Source: an uncultured Eggerthellaceae bacterium
GTDB lineage: Bacteria > Actinomycetota > Coriobacteriia > Coriobacteriales > Eggerthellaceae
Direction: 5' to 3'
DNA: 9,042 nucleotides
NCBI GenBank assembly: GCA_947565915.1
Contig: CANOHY010000058.1
Span: 1-9,042 of the forward strand
Each line of letters starts with the position of its first letter. Within the stretch, counting starts at the first letter, position 1. The notes under the pieces were generated by a model. It did no database searches. It saw only the letters and a program-made list of their open reading frames with translations, and was not told where the DNA came from. Below are positions 1 to 6,064 of the stretch, piece after piece. A program made the translations under genes and the position numbers.

Positions 1-121
1 TTTTGCAATGCCATCTGCCACAGTCCCATGGATCCTTATGTTGTTCATGTTTGTTATTTTTTCTTTTCATTTTTGAACTTTTTGAAGCATAGTCTTCGCA
101 AGACGAAAAAGCAATGCGACC

Positions 122-146
122 TTGACGCAGACCATCGATGCGTCAA
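122..146. repeat. Perfect inverted repeat, 8-bp arms
   Basis: The arms TTGACGCA (122-129) and TGCGTCAA (139-146) are exact reverse complements around a 9-nt spacer. No T-tract follows on either strand, so it is not a standard intrinsic terminator. It could be an operator-like dyad or an RNA hairpin. No gene start lies close enough to assign a role. Confidence 0.5.
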
Positions 147-324
147 CAGCGAGAGAGTAGTTGATGAGAGCATTTCAAGCGATTGGGAACAAGTCGGCTC
201 TCAGGATTATGGCGTTGGGTAAACGTACCTTAAGGCCCCAGCCATCGGTATGCATCTCGTAGGGTGCCCTAGTCACAGATTATCGAGCAAAAGGTGAAGA
301 AAGCTCTCTATTCAATAAAGAAAC

Positions 325-394
325 GCCTTGAGTTTGATGGATGCCAGTATTGCATAATGCAAAGAACGCACACCAGAAACGCTGCCATCAAGGC
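325..394 (-). terminator. Possible terminator-like structure after the MerR gene
   Basis: GCCTTGA (325-331) is complementary to TCAAGGC (388-394). The pairing extends through GATGG/CCATC if a 5-nt bulge is allowed. The large loop contains its own palindrome, TTGCAT-A-ATGCAA (350-362). Read leftward, the structure starts right at the MerR stop codon and is followed by a T-rich run (GTTTCTTTATT). The long loop makes this a weak terminator prediction. Confidence 0.25.
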
Positions 395-395
395 A

Positions 396-1235
396 TCAGC
401 GACGGTCGTCAGGCAAAACCATCCCAAGGCCATTTTCGTGGGCGCGAAAGAGAACGGCACATTGGATCTCGCCAAGACCAGCACCCCATCGCTCAGTGAG
501 CGTCACGCAAGCCGGCGCATCCTTGTGTGGCGATGCCATCTCGCCCTTCGCTAACGAGAATCCCTCGGCGAATGCTTCAGAAACGCCATCGGCCACAACC
601 TCTATGCCGCGAAATGGCCCCTCGGGCAGCTTCAGCACGGTTATGCCAGCCCGCGCGTCCAAGCCATCAACCGAAGCAACACCGATGAACGTCCATGCGC
701 GCCCATCAGCAACCGAGAACACCATCCCCCGCTTAAGAAAACGTGCCAAACCGAACTGTCGACAAGCCATCTCCAGTTCGGTCATCGAATCAAGGTATGC
801 CTTCGCATCGAAGCCGTCCAAGCTCCAAGACAGCGCCACGGCCACGCTTGGCGCCAAGCTGCCTGCTGACTCGCCCTTCGGCATGGCACGCTCATCGGCA
901 AACTCTAAGAGGTAATCATCGATGCTCAGCTTCGTGCGCCTGAGCGCGTCGATCCGCTCGGCAAGCTTCAACTGCGCTTCCTTCAAAATCTCTGCCACCA
1001 TGACCTCAGGATTCTCGCCTTGAAGCCCTGCCAAGTCCGCCAAGGGAATCCCAGCATCAACGCACATGCGGATAGCATCCAGCTCGAGCATCTGGTCGAG
1101 CGTATAACGGCGATACCCCGTATTCGGGTCGACCGAACGCGGGGCCAGAATGCCAAGTTCATCGTAATAATGCAGCATCCGCGGGCTCACGCCCTTGAGC
1201 TTCGAAACCTGACCCACCGTATAGAGCTGCTCCAT
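396..1235 (-). CDS. MerR-family transcriptional regulator with C-terminal effector-binding region
   Basis: This is a predicted cytoplasmic DNA-binding activator of the MerR family, 279 residues. The N-terminus has the winged helix-turn-helix (residues 5-30, ending HYYDELGIL) and the wing NTGYRRYT (38-45). A helical coiled-coil dimerisation segment covers about 76-112. Residues 130-268 form a larger domain resembling the GyrI-like effector-binding fold of BmrR-type regulators, though it is divergent. No Cys pattern suggests a metal or redox sensor, so an organic ligand is more likely. The ATG at 1235 is chosen because AAAGGG sits 6 nt upstream; a TTG in frame at 1256 would place that site inside the gene. 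It diverges from the flavoenzyme operon, whose promoter has the 19-bp spacer and dyad that MerR proteins act on. That operon is therefore its probable target. The ligand is unknown. Confidence 0.9.
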   Translation of the reverse strand: MEQLYTVGQVSKLKGVSPRMLHYYDELGILAPRSVDPNTGYRRYTLDQMLELDAIRMCVDAGIPLADLAGLQGENPEVMVAEILKEAQLKLAERIDALRRTKLSIDDYLLEFADERAMPKGESAGSLAPSVAVALSWSLDGFDAKAYLDSMTELEMACRQFGLARFLKRGMVFSVADGRAWTFIGVASVDGLDARAGITVLKLPEGPFRGIEVVADGVSEAFAEGFSLAKGEMASPHKDAPACVTLTERWGAGLGEIQCAVLFRAHENGLGMVLPDDRR

Positions 1236-1354
1236 AAGCATCCCTTTCCAGATCAACGCATCGGTCTAACGCCAAGGCATTCTTCAGGATTTGCCCCAAG
1301 TGGCCCAGGAACAATAGCCCTTCCATGACGCGCACGGGATATCGGCCTTGCATC

Positions 1355-1385
1355 TTGACTCTTACATAATGTAAGAGTTTATCAT
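1355..1385 (+). promoter_or_regulatory. MerR-type promoter of the flavoenzyme operon, 19-bp spacer
   Basis: The -35 box TTGACT (1355-1360) and -10 box TATCAT (1380-1385) are separated by exactly 19 bp. Normal sigma-70 spacers are about 17 bp; the long spacer is the hallmark of promoters that MerR proteins activate by distorting the DNA. Transcription would start near 1392, leaving a leader of about 80 nt before the ATG at 1474. No equally clear promoter for the leftward regulator gene was found in this interval. Confidence 0.8.
1358..1378. promoter_or_regulatory. MerR operator: perfect 21-bp dyad
   Basis: The arm ACTCTTACAT (1358-1367) and its exact reverse complement (1369-1378) flank a single central A (1368). 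The dyad fills almost the whole space between the -35 and -10 boxes, the usual site for a MerR dimer. It is the predicted binding site of the divergently encoded regulator and may also mediate autoregulation. Confidence 0.8.
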
Positions 1386-1473
1386 CTGCCCAAACGGCCT
1401 CGCAACGCAGAGCAAAGAGGCCTGCGGGCGAAGCGCCACCACGATGCACTGCTTCGACGAAAGGGAGATGCAC

Positions 1474-3486
1474 ATGGAGCAACTGAAGTATCCCAAGCTA
1501 TTCGAGCCCTTGAAGCTGCGCGGCAACACCTACAAGAACCGCTTGTTCGCATCGCCGCAAGATTACCCAGGCTTGACAGCTGAAGGGTTCCTCACCGAGG
1601 AAGCCGCGTACTTCTACGAGCGCAAGGCCATCGGCGGGTTTGCTGTAGTCACAGTAGGCGACATCATGGTCGACCCCGAATACGGTAGGTCGCATCCGTT
1701 CCAGATGCGCGGGCTCGATCCTCGCGGGAAGGTCAACCTGAATCGCGTGGCTACGGGAATCAGCCGCCATGGAGCCATTGCCTCAGCAGAGCTCATGCAC
1801 GCGGGAGACATCGCCAATCCCATGCTGTACCCCGAAGGCTCCGAGCCCTATGCCTATGGCCCCGATGCCTATACGCGAAAGGATGGCGTAGAGGTCAAAG
1901 CACTGAACGACGAGCAGATCGAAGACCTCATCAAGCATTATGCCAACACGGCGCACTTGGCCATCCAAACGGGATTCAAGCACATCCTGCTGCATGGCGG
2001 CCACGGCTGGCAGATTTCGCAGTTCATGTCGCCGACATTCAATCACCGAACCGACCAATGGGGCGGCTCGCTTGAGAACCGCATGCGCTTTCCCCTGGCT
2101 GTGATAGAAGCCGTGCGCAAGAAGGTGGGCAACGCGATTCCCATCGAGTTCCGCATGAGCGGATCGGAAACGCTGCCCTGGGGCTACGACATCGACGAAG
2201 GCGTTGCCATGGCCAAGATGCTCGACGGCAAGGTGGACATCATCCATGTGTCGGTGGGGCATCACGAGCTGCCCGAATGCATGTTCAACACGCATCCTTC
2301 CATGTTCATGGAAGATGGTGTGAACATGAAGTACGCAGCAGCAGTCAAGAAGGCAGTGGAAACCCCCGTGGCCACGGTGGGCGCCTTCACCGACCCCGAG
2401 ATGATGGAAGAGGCTATCGAGGCAGGCATGGCCGACATCTTCACGCTTGGGCGCCAGAGCCTTGCCGACCCCGACCTGCCGCGCAAGGCGCGCTTGGGGC
2501 GCCGCGAGGAGATCACGCCTTGCCTGCGCTGCTACAACTGCTTCAGCACCTCGCAGGTGGGCGGCGTGTTCTACTGCGCCGTGAACCCCGAGATAGGCCG
2601 CGAGGAAACCGCTCTGCATGGCGCACCAGCCAAGGTGAAGAAGAACGTCATCGTGATCGGTGGTGGCCCTGGCGGCATGCAGGCTGCCCTCACCGCCTCC
2701 GAGCAAGGCCACACCGTGACGCTCGCAGAGAAGAAGGACCGCCTCGGCGGACGGCTCACCATCGAAGAGAACGTGCCGTTCAAGAAGAATCTCGACATCT
2801 ACCTGAAGCGCATGGCGGCCAAGATCGAACGCGACAACAACATCACCGTGCTCACGAACTTCGAAGCCACCCCTGAGTGGGTAGAGCAGCAGCATGCCGA
2901 CGCCGTCATAACGGCATTGGGATCAGTGCCAGCCATTCCCGACGTAGAGGGCATAGAGCATGCCATGATTGCTGATTACGCCTATGAACACGTAGACGAG
3001 ATTGGCCAGAAGGTGGTCATCATCGGCGCCGGCCTCACCGGCCTGGAACTGGGCATGTATCTCGCAGGCATGGGCAAGGACGTCTTGGCCTTCGCGCGCA
3101 ACAGCTCGCTTGTCATCCCGAAGGAGCCCGATGCCGACCTCATGCCGGGCCTCATGCCGTTCCAATTCGGCTATCCGCTGGTCCAAGGCGATGCGCTCAC
3201 GGTTGCCATTAAGGACATCCCGAACTTCGACGTGAAGGTGGGGCTCACGCCCGTGGCCATCACCGATGCGGGTATCGTGGTGGACGAGAAAGGCGCAGGC
3301 GAGCATCTGATCGAAGCCGATACGGTCATCCTTGCTGCGGGCCAACATCCCCTTACCGAAGAGGCCTGGGCATTTGCCAACGCAGCCCCCGAGTTTTTCA
3401 CCCTGGGCGACTGCGTCGAGGCCGACAGCATCTACGGTGCCACTTCCACCGCCTATGAAATCGCCCGTGACCTGGGACGCATGTAG
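1474..3486 (+). CDS. Old Yellow Enzyme/2,4-dienoyl-CoA reductase-like flavoprotein (FMN, 4Fe-4S, FAD)
   Basis: This 670-residue predicted cytoplasmic flavoenzyme probably reduces an activated C=C bond of an enone, enoate or enoyl compound with NAD(P)H. Residues 1-345 form the FMN-binding TIM barrel: HGGHGW (174-179) supplies the paired active-site histidines, NHRTDQWGGSLENR (190-203) is the family signature, and LGRQSLADP (325-333) is the phosphate-binding end. A 4Fe-4S site follows as CX2CX2CX11C (Cys350, 353, 356, 368). The C-terminal half has an FAD dinucleotide fold (VIVIGGGPGG, 392-401), an NAD(P) fold (VVIIGAGLTG, 514-523) and the closing TLGDC motif (643-647). This is the architecture of FadH, BaiCD/BaiH and trimethylamine dehydrogenase. 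The start at 1474 is preceded by AAGGGAG at 6-nt spacing; an in-frame ATG at 1444 lacks a site. Trp179 occupies the place of the FadH proton-donor Tyr. The substrate is unknown. Confidence 0.92.
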   Translation: MEQLKYPKLFEPLKLRGNTYKNRLFASPQDYPGLTAEGFLTEEAAYFYERKAIGGFAVVTVGDIMVDPEYGRSHPFQMRGLDPRGKVNLNRVATGISRHGAIASAELMHAGDIANPMLYPEGSEPYAYGPDAYTRKDGVEVKALNDEQIEDLIKHYANTAHLAIQTGFKHILLHGGHGWQISQFMSPTFNHRTDQWGGSLENRMRFPLAVIEAVRKKVGNAIPIEFRMSGSETLPWGYDIDEGVAMAKMLDGKVDIIHVSVGHHELPECMFNTHPSMFMEDGVNMKYAAAVKKAVETPVATVGAFTDPEMMEEAIEAGMADIFTLGRQSLADPDLPRKARLGRREEITPCLRCYNCFSTSQVGGVFYCAVNPEIGREETALHGAPAKVKKNVIVIGGGPGGMQAALTASEQGHTVTLAEKKDRLGGRLTIEENVPFKKNLDIYLKRMAAKIERDNNITVLTNFEATPEWVEQQHADAVITALGSVPAIPDVEGIEHAMIADYAYEHVDEIGQKVVIIGAGLTGLELGMYLAGMGKDVLAFARNSSLVIPKEPDADLMPGLMPFQFGYPLVQGDALTVAIKDIPNFDVKVGLTPVAITDAGIVVDEKGAGEHLIEADTVILAAGQHPLTEEAWAFANAAPEFFTLGDCVEADSIYGATSTAYEIARDLGRM

Positions 3487-3533
3487 CTTTCAACCAAGCA
3501 GGAACGAAGAGCATCGAACATAAGGAGGAAAAG

Positions 3534-3965
3534 ATGTCCGAAGTAACCGATAAGTATTTCATCACCACCCCTCGCCCCGGCATGACGGCACGTCACGAAG
3601 ATGGCAGCCTCTTCGCCAACGCGGTGCTGGAAATGAAAGGTGACCGCTTACCCCTTCCCGGCGTTCCCTACTTCTCCATCGTGTGGTACTACTCGCCTGG
3701 CCAGCACGAGGAAGTGGAAACGCACACTCACGACTTCGACGAGATCGTGGGCTTCATGGGCTCCAATCCCGACGACCCGTGGAATCTGAACGGCAAGATC
3801 CGCATGTTCCTGGACGGCGAGTGGGTAGAGATAACCAAGTCGACGGTGATGTTCATCCCTGCGGGCGTCGAGCATTGCCCCTACATCATCGAAGAGGTCG
3901 AGCGGCCGATCCTTCATTGGTCGGCTGCTGCGGCGGAAAACTACGTGGCCAACAACAAGGAGTAG
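3534..3965 (+). CDS. Small cupin-domain protein in the flavoenzyme operon
   Basis: This is a 143-residue single-domain cupin. The first metal motif is H64-T-H66-D-F-D-E70, followed by the conserved glycine region (G73-G76). The second is P109-A-G-V-E-H114. His64, His66, Glu70 and His114 would form the usual 3-His/1-Glu site, so metal binding is likely intact. It has no signal peptide or membrane segment. It lies 47 nt after the flavoenzyme with a near-perfect AAGGAGG site 5 nt before the ATG, so it is probably translated strongly from the same transcript. A role on the same substrate (isomerase, lyase, dioxygenase or ligand-binding protein) is plausible but cannot be chosen from sequence. It is a stand-alone domain, not the C-terminal sensor of an HTH regulator. 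Confidence 0.85.
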   Translation: MSEVTDKYFITTPRPGMTARHEDGSLFANAVLEMKGDRLPLPGVPYFSIVWYYSPGQHEEVETHTHDFDEIVGFMGSNPDDPWNLNGKIRMFLDGEWVEITKSTVMFIPAGVEHCPYIIEEVERPILHWSAAAAENYVANNKE

Positions 3966-4023
3966 CACAAGCAACGTCGCATCTGGGCATCGAGAAGAAC
4001 CCGAGCCAAGAGCTTAGACCACG

Positions 4024-4053
4024 AAGGGGCATCGCAAGAGCGGTGCCCCTTTT
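4024..4053 (+). terminator. Rho-independent terminator after the cupin gene
   Basis: AAGGGGCATCGC (4024-4035) pairs over 12 positions, with one T-G wobble, with GCGGTGCCCCTT (4040-4051) around an AAGA loop. A short T run (4050-4053) follows. It lies about 60 bp after the cupin stop and separates this operon from the Fe-S assembly genes. The left arm can also pair with GCGATGCCC at 4055-4063. Confidence 0.75.
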
Positions 4054-4175
4054 CGCGATGCCCTGTTTCACGGTACCCTTTTCGCAGGCCATCGCCCTTG
4101 TCTCAGGCCGTCGTCAAGAACCGAAGCTCGCTGTTCAACGCTTTGGCATCGCTCACATGACATGCGAGCCAGAGC

Positions 4176-4204
4176 TTCAGCGCCTCCGCCACAAGTGTTA
4201 ACAT
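4176..4204 (+). promoter_or_regulatory. Candidate promoter of the sufC-sufB operon
   Basis: TTCAGC (4176-4181) and TAACAT (4199-4204) are 17 bp apart and give a modest match to sigma-70 consensus. The -10 box overlaps the in-frame ATG at 4203, which would place that ATG upstream of the transcript start and favour the GTG at 4245. No clear Rrf2/IscR-type dyad was recognised here. Confidence 0.35.
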
Positions 4205-4244
4205 GACCAAGGAAATAACGAGAGTGCGAGGAAGACAGGTTACC

Positions 4245-5021
4245 GTGCTAGAACTAAAAGACATCGTGTTCGAGGTTCCCCTGGAATCGAACCCAAGCTG
4301 CAAGAAGCGCATCATCGATGGATTGTCGCTCACGGTGGAAGACGATCGCTTCATCGTGATCACCGGCCCGAACGGCGGCGGGAAATCGACGCTTGCCAAA
4401 CTGGTCATGGGCATAGAGAAGCCCACGTCGGGCACCATCCTGTTCGATGGGCAAGACATCACCGACGCTTCCATCACCGAGCGGGCCAAGCTTGGCATAG
4501 GCTACGGCTTCCAGCAGCCTGCCAGGTTCAAGGGCATGACCGTGAAGAAGCTGCTCGATATCGCTGCTGGCCGCAAGCTTCCCATGCTGGCCTGCAACGA
4601 GTATCTGACGAAGGTTGGCCTTTGCTCGGCAAGCTATCTCACGCGCGAGGTGGATAAGAGCCTTTCGGGCGGCGAAGTGAAGCGAATCGAAATTGCCACG
4701 ATTCTCGCGCGCGACCCGAAGCTGGCCATCTACGACGAACCCGAGGCAGGCATCGACCTTTGGAGTTTCGAGCGCTTGACAGAAACGTTCCGCGACATCC
4801 ACGAGGCAAAGGGCGGTAGGTCCATCGTGATCATCTCCCACCAGGAGCGCATCATCTCCCTGGCCGACGAGGTCATCGTCTTGCGCGACGGCAAGATCGT
4901 CGAAACCGGCGCTCCGCAAGAAATAATGCCTCGCCTCGGCTTCATGGACAAGGGCATGCCCGGCTGCCGGCTTTCGGAACCCACCGAGTTGCATTTGACC
5001 GAGATCCCTACCACCTGCTAA
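4245..5021 (+). CDS. sufC: SufC-type ATPase of a minimal SUF (SMS-like) Fe-S assembly system
   Basis: This is a cytoplasmic ABC-type ATPase that powers Fe-S cluster assembly on the SufB-like scaffold encoded next. In the 258-residue form the motifs are Walker A GPNGGGKST (41-49), Q-loop GFQQP (88-92), signature LSGGE (140-144), Walker B LAIYDEPEAG (160-169) and H-loop SHQ (198-200). There are no transmembrane segments. The EPEAGID wording and the direct partnership with a SufB/D protein separate it from transporter ATPases. I prefer the GTG at 4245, giving the typical SufC start VLELKDI, because GAGG and AGG lie 5-14 nt upstream. The ATG at 4203 would add 14 residues and has no visible ribosome site. 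The C-terminus extends slightly past the usual end and contains two Cys (241, 258). The start choice is less certain than the identity. Confidence 0.92.
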   Translation: MLELKDIVFEVPLESNPSCKKRIIDGLSLTVEDDRFIVITGPNGGGKSTLAKLVMGIEKPTSGTILFDGQDITDASITERAKLGIGYGFQQPARFKGMTVKKLLDIAAGRKLPMLACNEYLTKVGLCSASYLTREVDKSLSGGEVKRIEIATILARDPKLAIYDEPEAGIDLWSFERLTETFRDIHEAKGGRSIVIISHQERIISLADEVIVLRDGKIVETGAPQEIMPRLGFMDKGMPGCRLSEPTELHLTEIPTTC

Positions 5022-5098
5022 CGCAACGAGCACGGGATTCGCAACCCGGATTCCTTGCTTCATCACGGCTGAACCTCTCAACGAGAAGGACCATCGAA

Positions 5099-6034
5099 AT
5101 GACCGATAAGAAGCTATTAGAGCCCATCGACGAAGATTTGCTCGCCGCCCTCACGAACATCCACGGCATGCCGAAGGGCGCTTTCAACATCCGCAAGAAC
5201 GGCGAGCTGGTAGAGCGGCATTCGTCTGCCAACATCGAGATCGCAACCAAGACCGATTACCCAGGAATCGACATCAAGATTGCCCCCGGCACCAAGGGAG
5301 AGACCGTGTTCATCCCGGTAATCGTGACGCAATCAGGCCTAAAGGACGTCGTGTACAACACCTTCTACATCGGCGAGGACTGCGACATCGAGATAATCGC
5401 CGGATGCGGCATCCATAACTCGAGCCATCAGGCCGCAGAGCACGACGGCATCCATACGTTCTATTGCGGCAAGAACTCGCATGTGAAGTACATCGAGCGA
5501 CACTACGGCGAAGGCGAAGGCACGGGCGAGCGAATCCTGAACCCCGTTACCAACGTGGTGATGGAGGAAGGCTCCACCTGCGAGATGGAGATGATCCAGC
5601 TGCGCGGAGTAACTTCCACTGTGCGCGATACCAATGCCGAGCTGGCTGCAGGCGCAAAGCTGGTGCTCACCGAGAAGCTGCTCACGCACGACTCGCAAAC
5701 CGCAACATCGAACATGAAGATCGAGCTGAACGGCGAGGATTCCAGCGTCCAGGTGATATCGAGGTCCGTGGCGCAGGACGACTCGGTGCAGATCTTCAAC
5801 CCGCTTGTCATCGGCAACACAGCATGCCGCGGTCATGTACAATGCGATGCCATCATCATGGGCAATGCGAAGGTGAAGGCTATTCCCGGCATCGAAGCTG
5901 CCTGTGAGGACGCGCAACTCATCCACGAAGCTGCTATCGGCAAGATTGCCGGCGAGCAGATCGTGAAGCTGATGACGCTGGGCCTTACGGAAGAGCAAGC
6001 CGAAGAGGAAATCCTGGAGGACTTCCTCAACTAG
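5099..6034 (+). CDS. sufB: SufB/SufD-family Fe-S cluster scaffold, short SMS-type
   Basis: This 311-residue protein is much shorter than E. coli SufB (about 495) and matches the SufB-like partner of the minimal SUF system of anaerobes and archaea. It should form a SufB2C2-type complex that builds Fe-S clusters. A His/Cys-rich stretch (C103, H106, H110, H115, H119, C123, H128, H135) precedes the right-handed beta-helix core. Conserved blocks include SSVQVISRSVAQDDS (215-229), the CRGHVQCD motif (243-250) and the C-terminal IHEAAIGKI (275-283), which carries the His-Glu pair of SufB. By eye, the site of SufB Cys405 falls in NAKVKAIPGIE (256-266) and is not a Cys. The gene lies 77 nt after sufC; GAAGGA 8 nt upstream supports the ATG. 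No SufS, SufU or SufE is in the window. Confidence 0.9.
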   Translation: MTDKKLLEPIDEDLLAALTNIHGMPKGAFNIRKNGELVERHSSANIEIATKTDYPGIDIKIAPGTKGETVFIPVIVTQSGLKDVVYNTFYIGEDCDIEIIAGCGIHNSSHQAAEHDGIHTFYCGKNSHVKYIERHYGEGEGTGERILNPVTNVVMEEGSTCEMEMIQLRGVTSTVRDTNAELAAGAKLVLTEKLLTHDSQTATSNMKIELNGEDSSVQVISRSVAQDDSVQIFNPLVIGNTACRGHVQCDAIIMGNAKVKAIPGIEAACEDAQLIHEAAIGKIAGEQIVKLMTLGLTEEQAEEEILEDFLN

Positions 6035-6064
6035 CCCAAGGCTATAAGTCAGGGACTTGCGACC

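Larger units (their letters stand above)
1..395. other. Left flank without a convincing gene
   Basis: I see no credible coding sequence here. One rightward frame is open from the window edge to the stop at 220-222, but it has no ribosome binding site at its ATG (28), a run of Phe/Leu from a T-rich stretch (about 49-90), and no recognisable domain. The stretch holds an 8-bp-arm inverted repeat at 122-146, a small dyad at 260-271, and a 13-bp palindrome at 350-362 just past the MerR gene's stop. The T-rich start and the lack of coding signal suggest an intergenic or decayed region. The end of another gene beyond the left edge cannot be excluded. Confidence 0.5.

Noticed and set aside
28..222. 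Rightward 64-residue frame at the left edge
   Set aside because: No ribosome binding site, low-complexity Phe/Leu stretch from T-rich DNA, no recognisable domain.
294..554. Rightward 86-residue frame from a GTG
   Set aside because: Most of it lies antisense to the MerR gene's 3' end and it has no family signature.
1783..2895. Leftward 370-residue frame antisense to the flavoenzyme gene
   Set aside because: It is a shadow produced by GC-rich codon use of the flavoenzyme; the translation is His/Leu/Val-rich without motifs.
5051..5068. Short CGGG/CCCG hairpin between sufC and sufB
   Set aside because: A 4-bp stem without a T-tract in an operon spacer; too weak to call an attenuator.
4254..5081. 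Leftward 275-residue frame antisense to sufC
   Set aside because: The opposite strand encodes an unmistakable ABC ATPase; this frame shows no domain.
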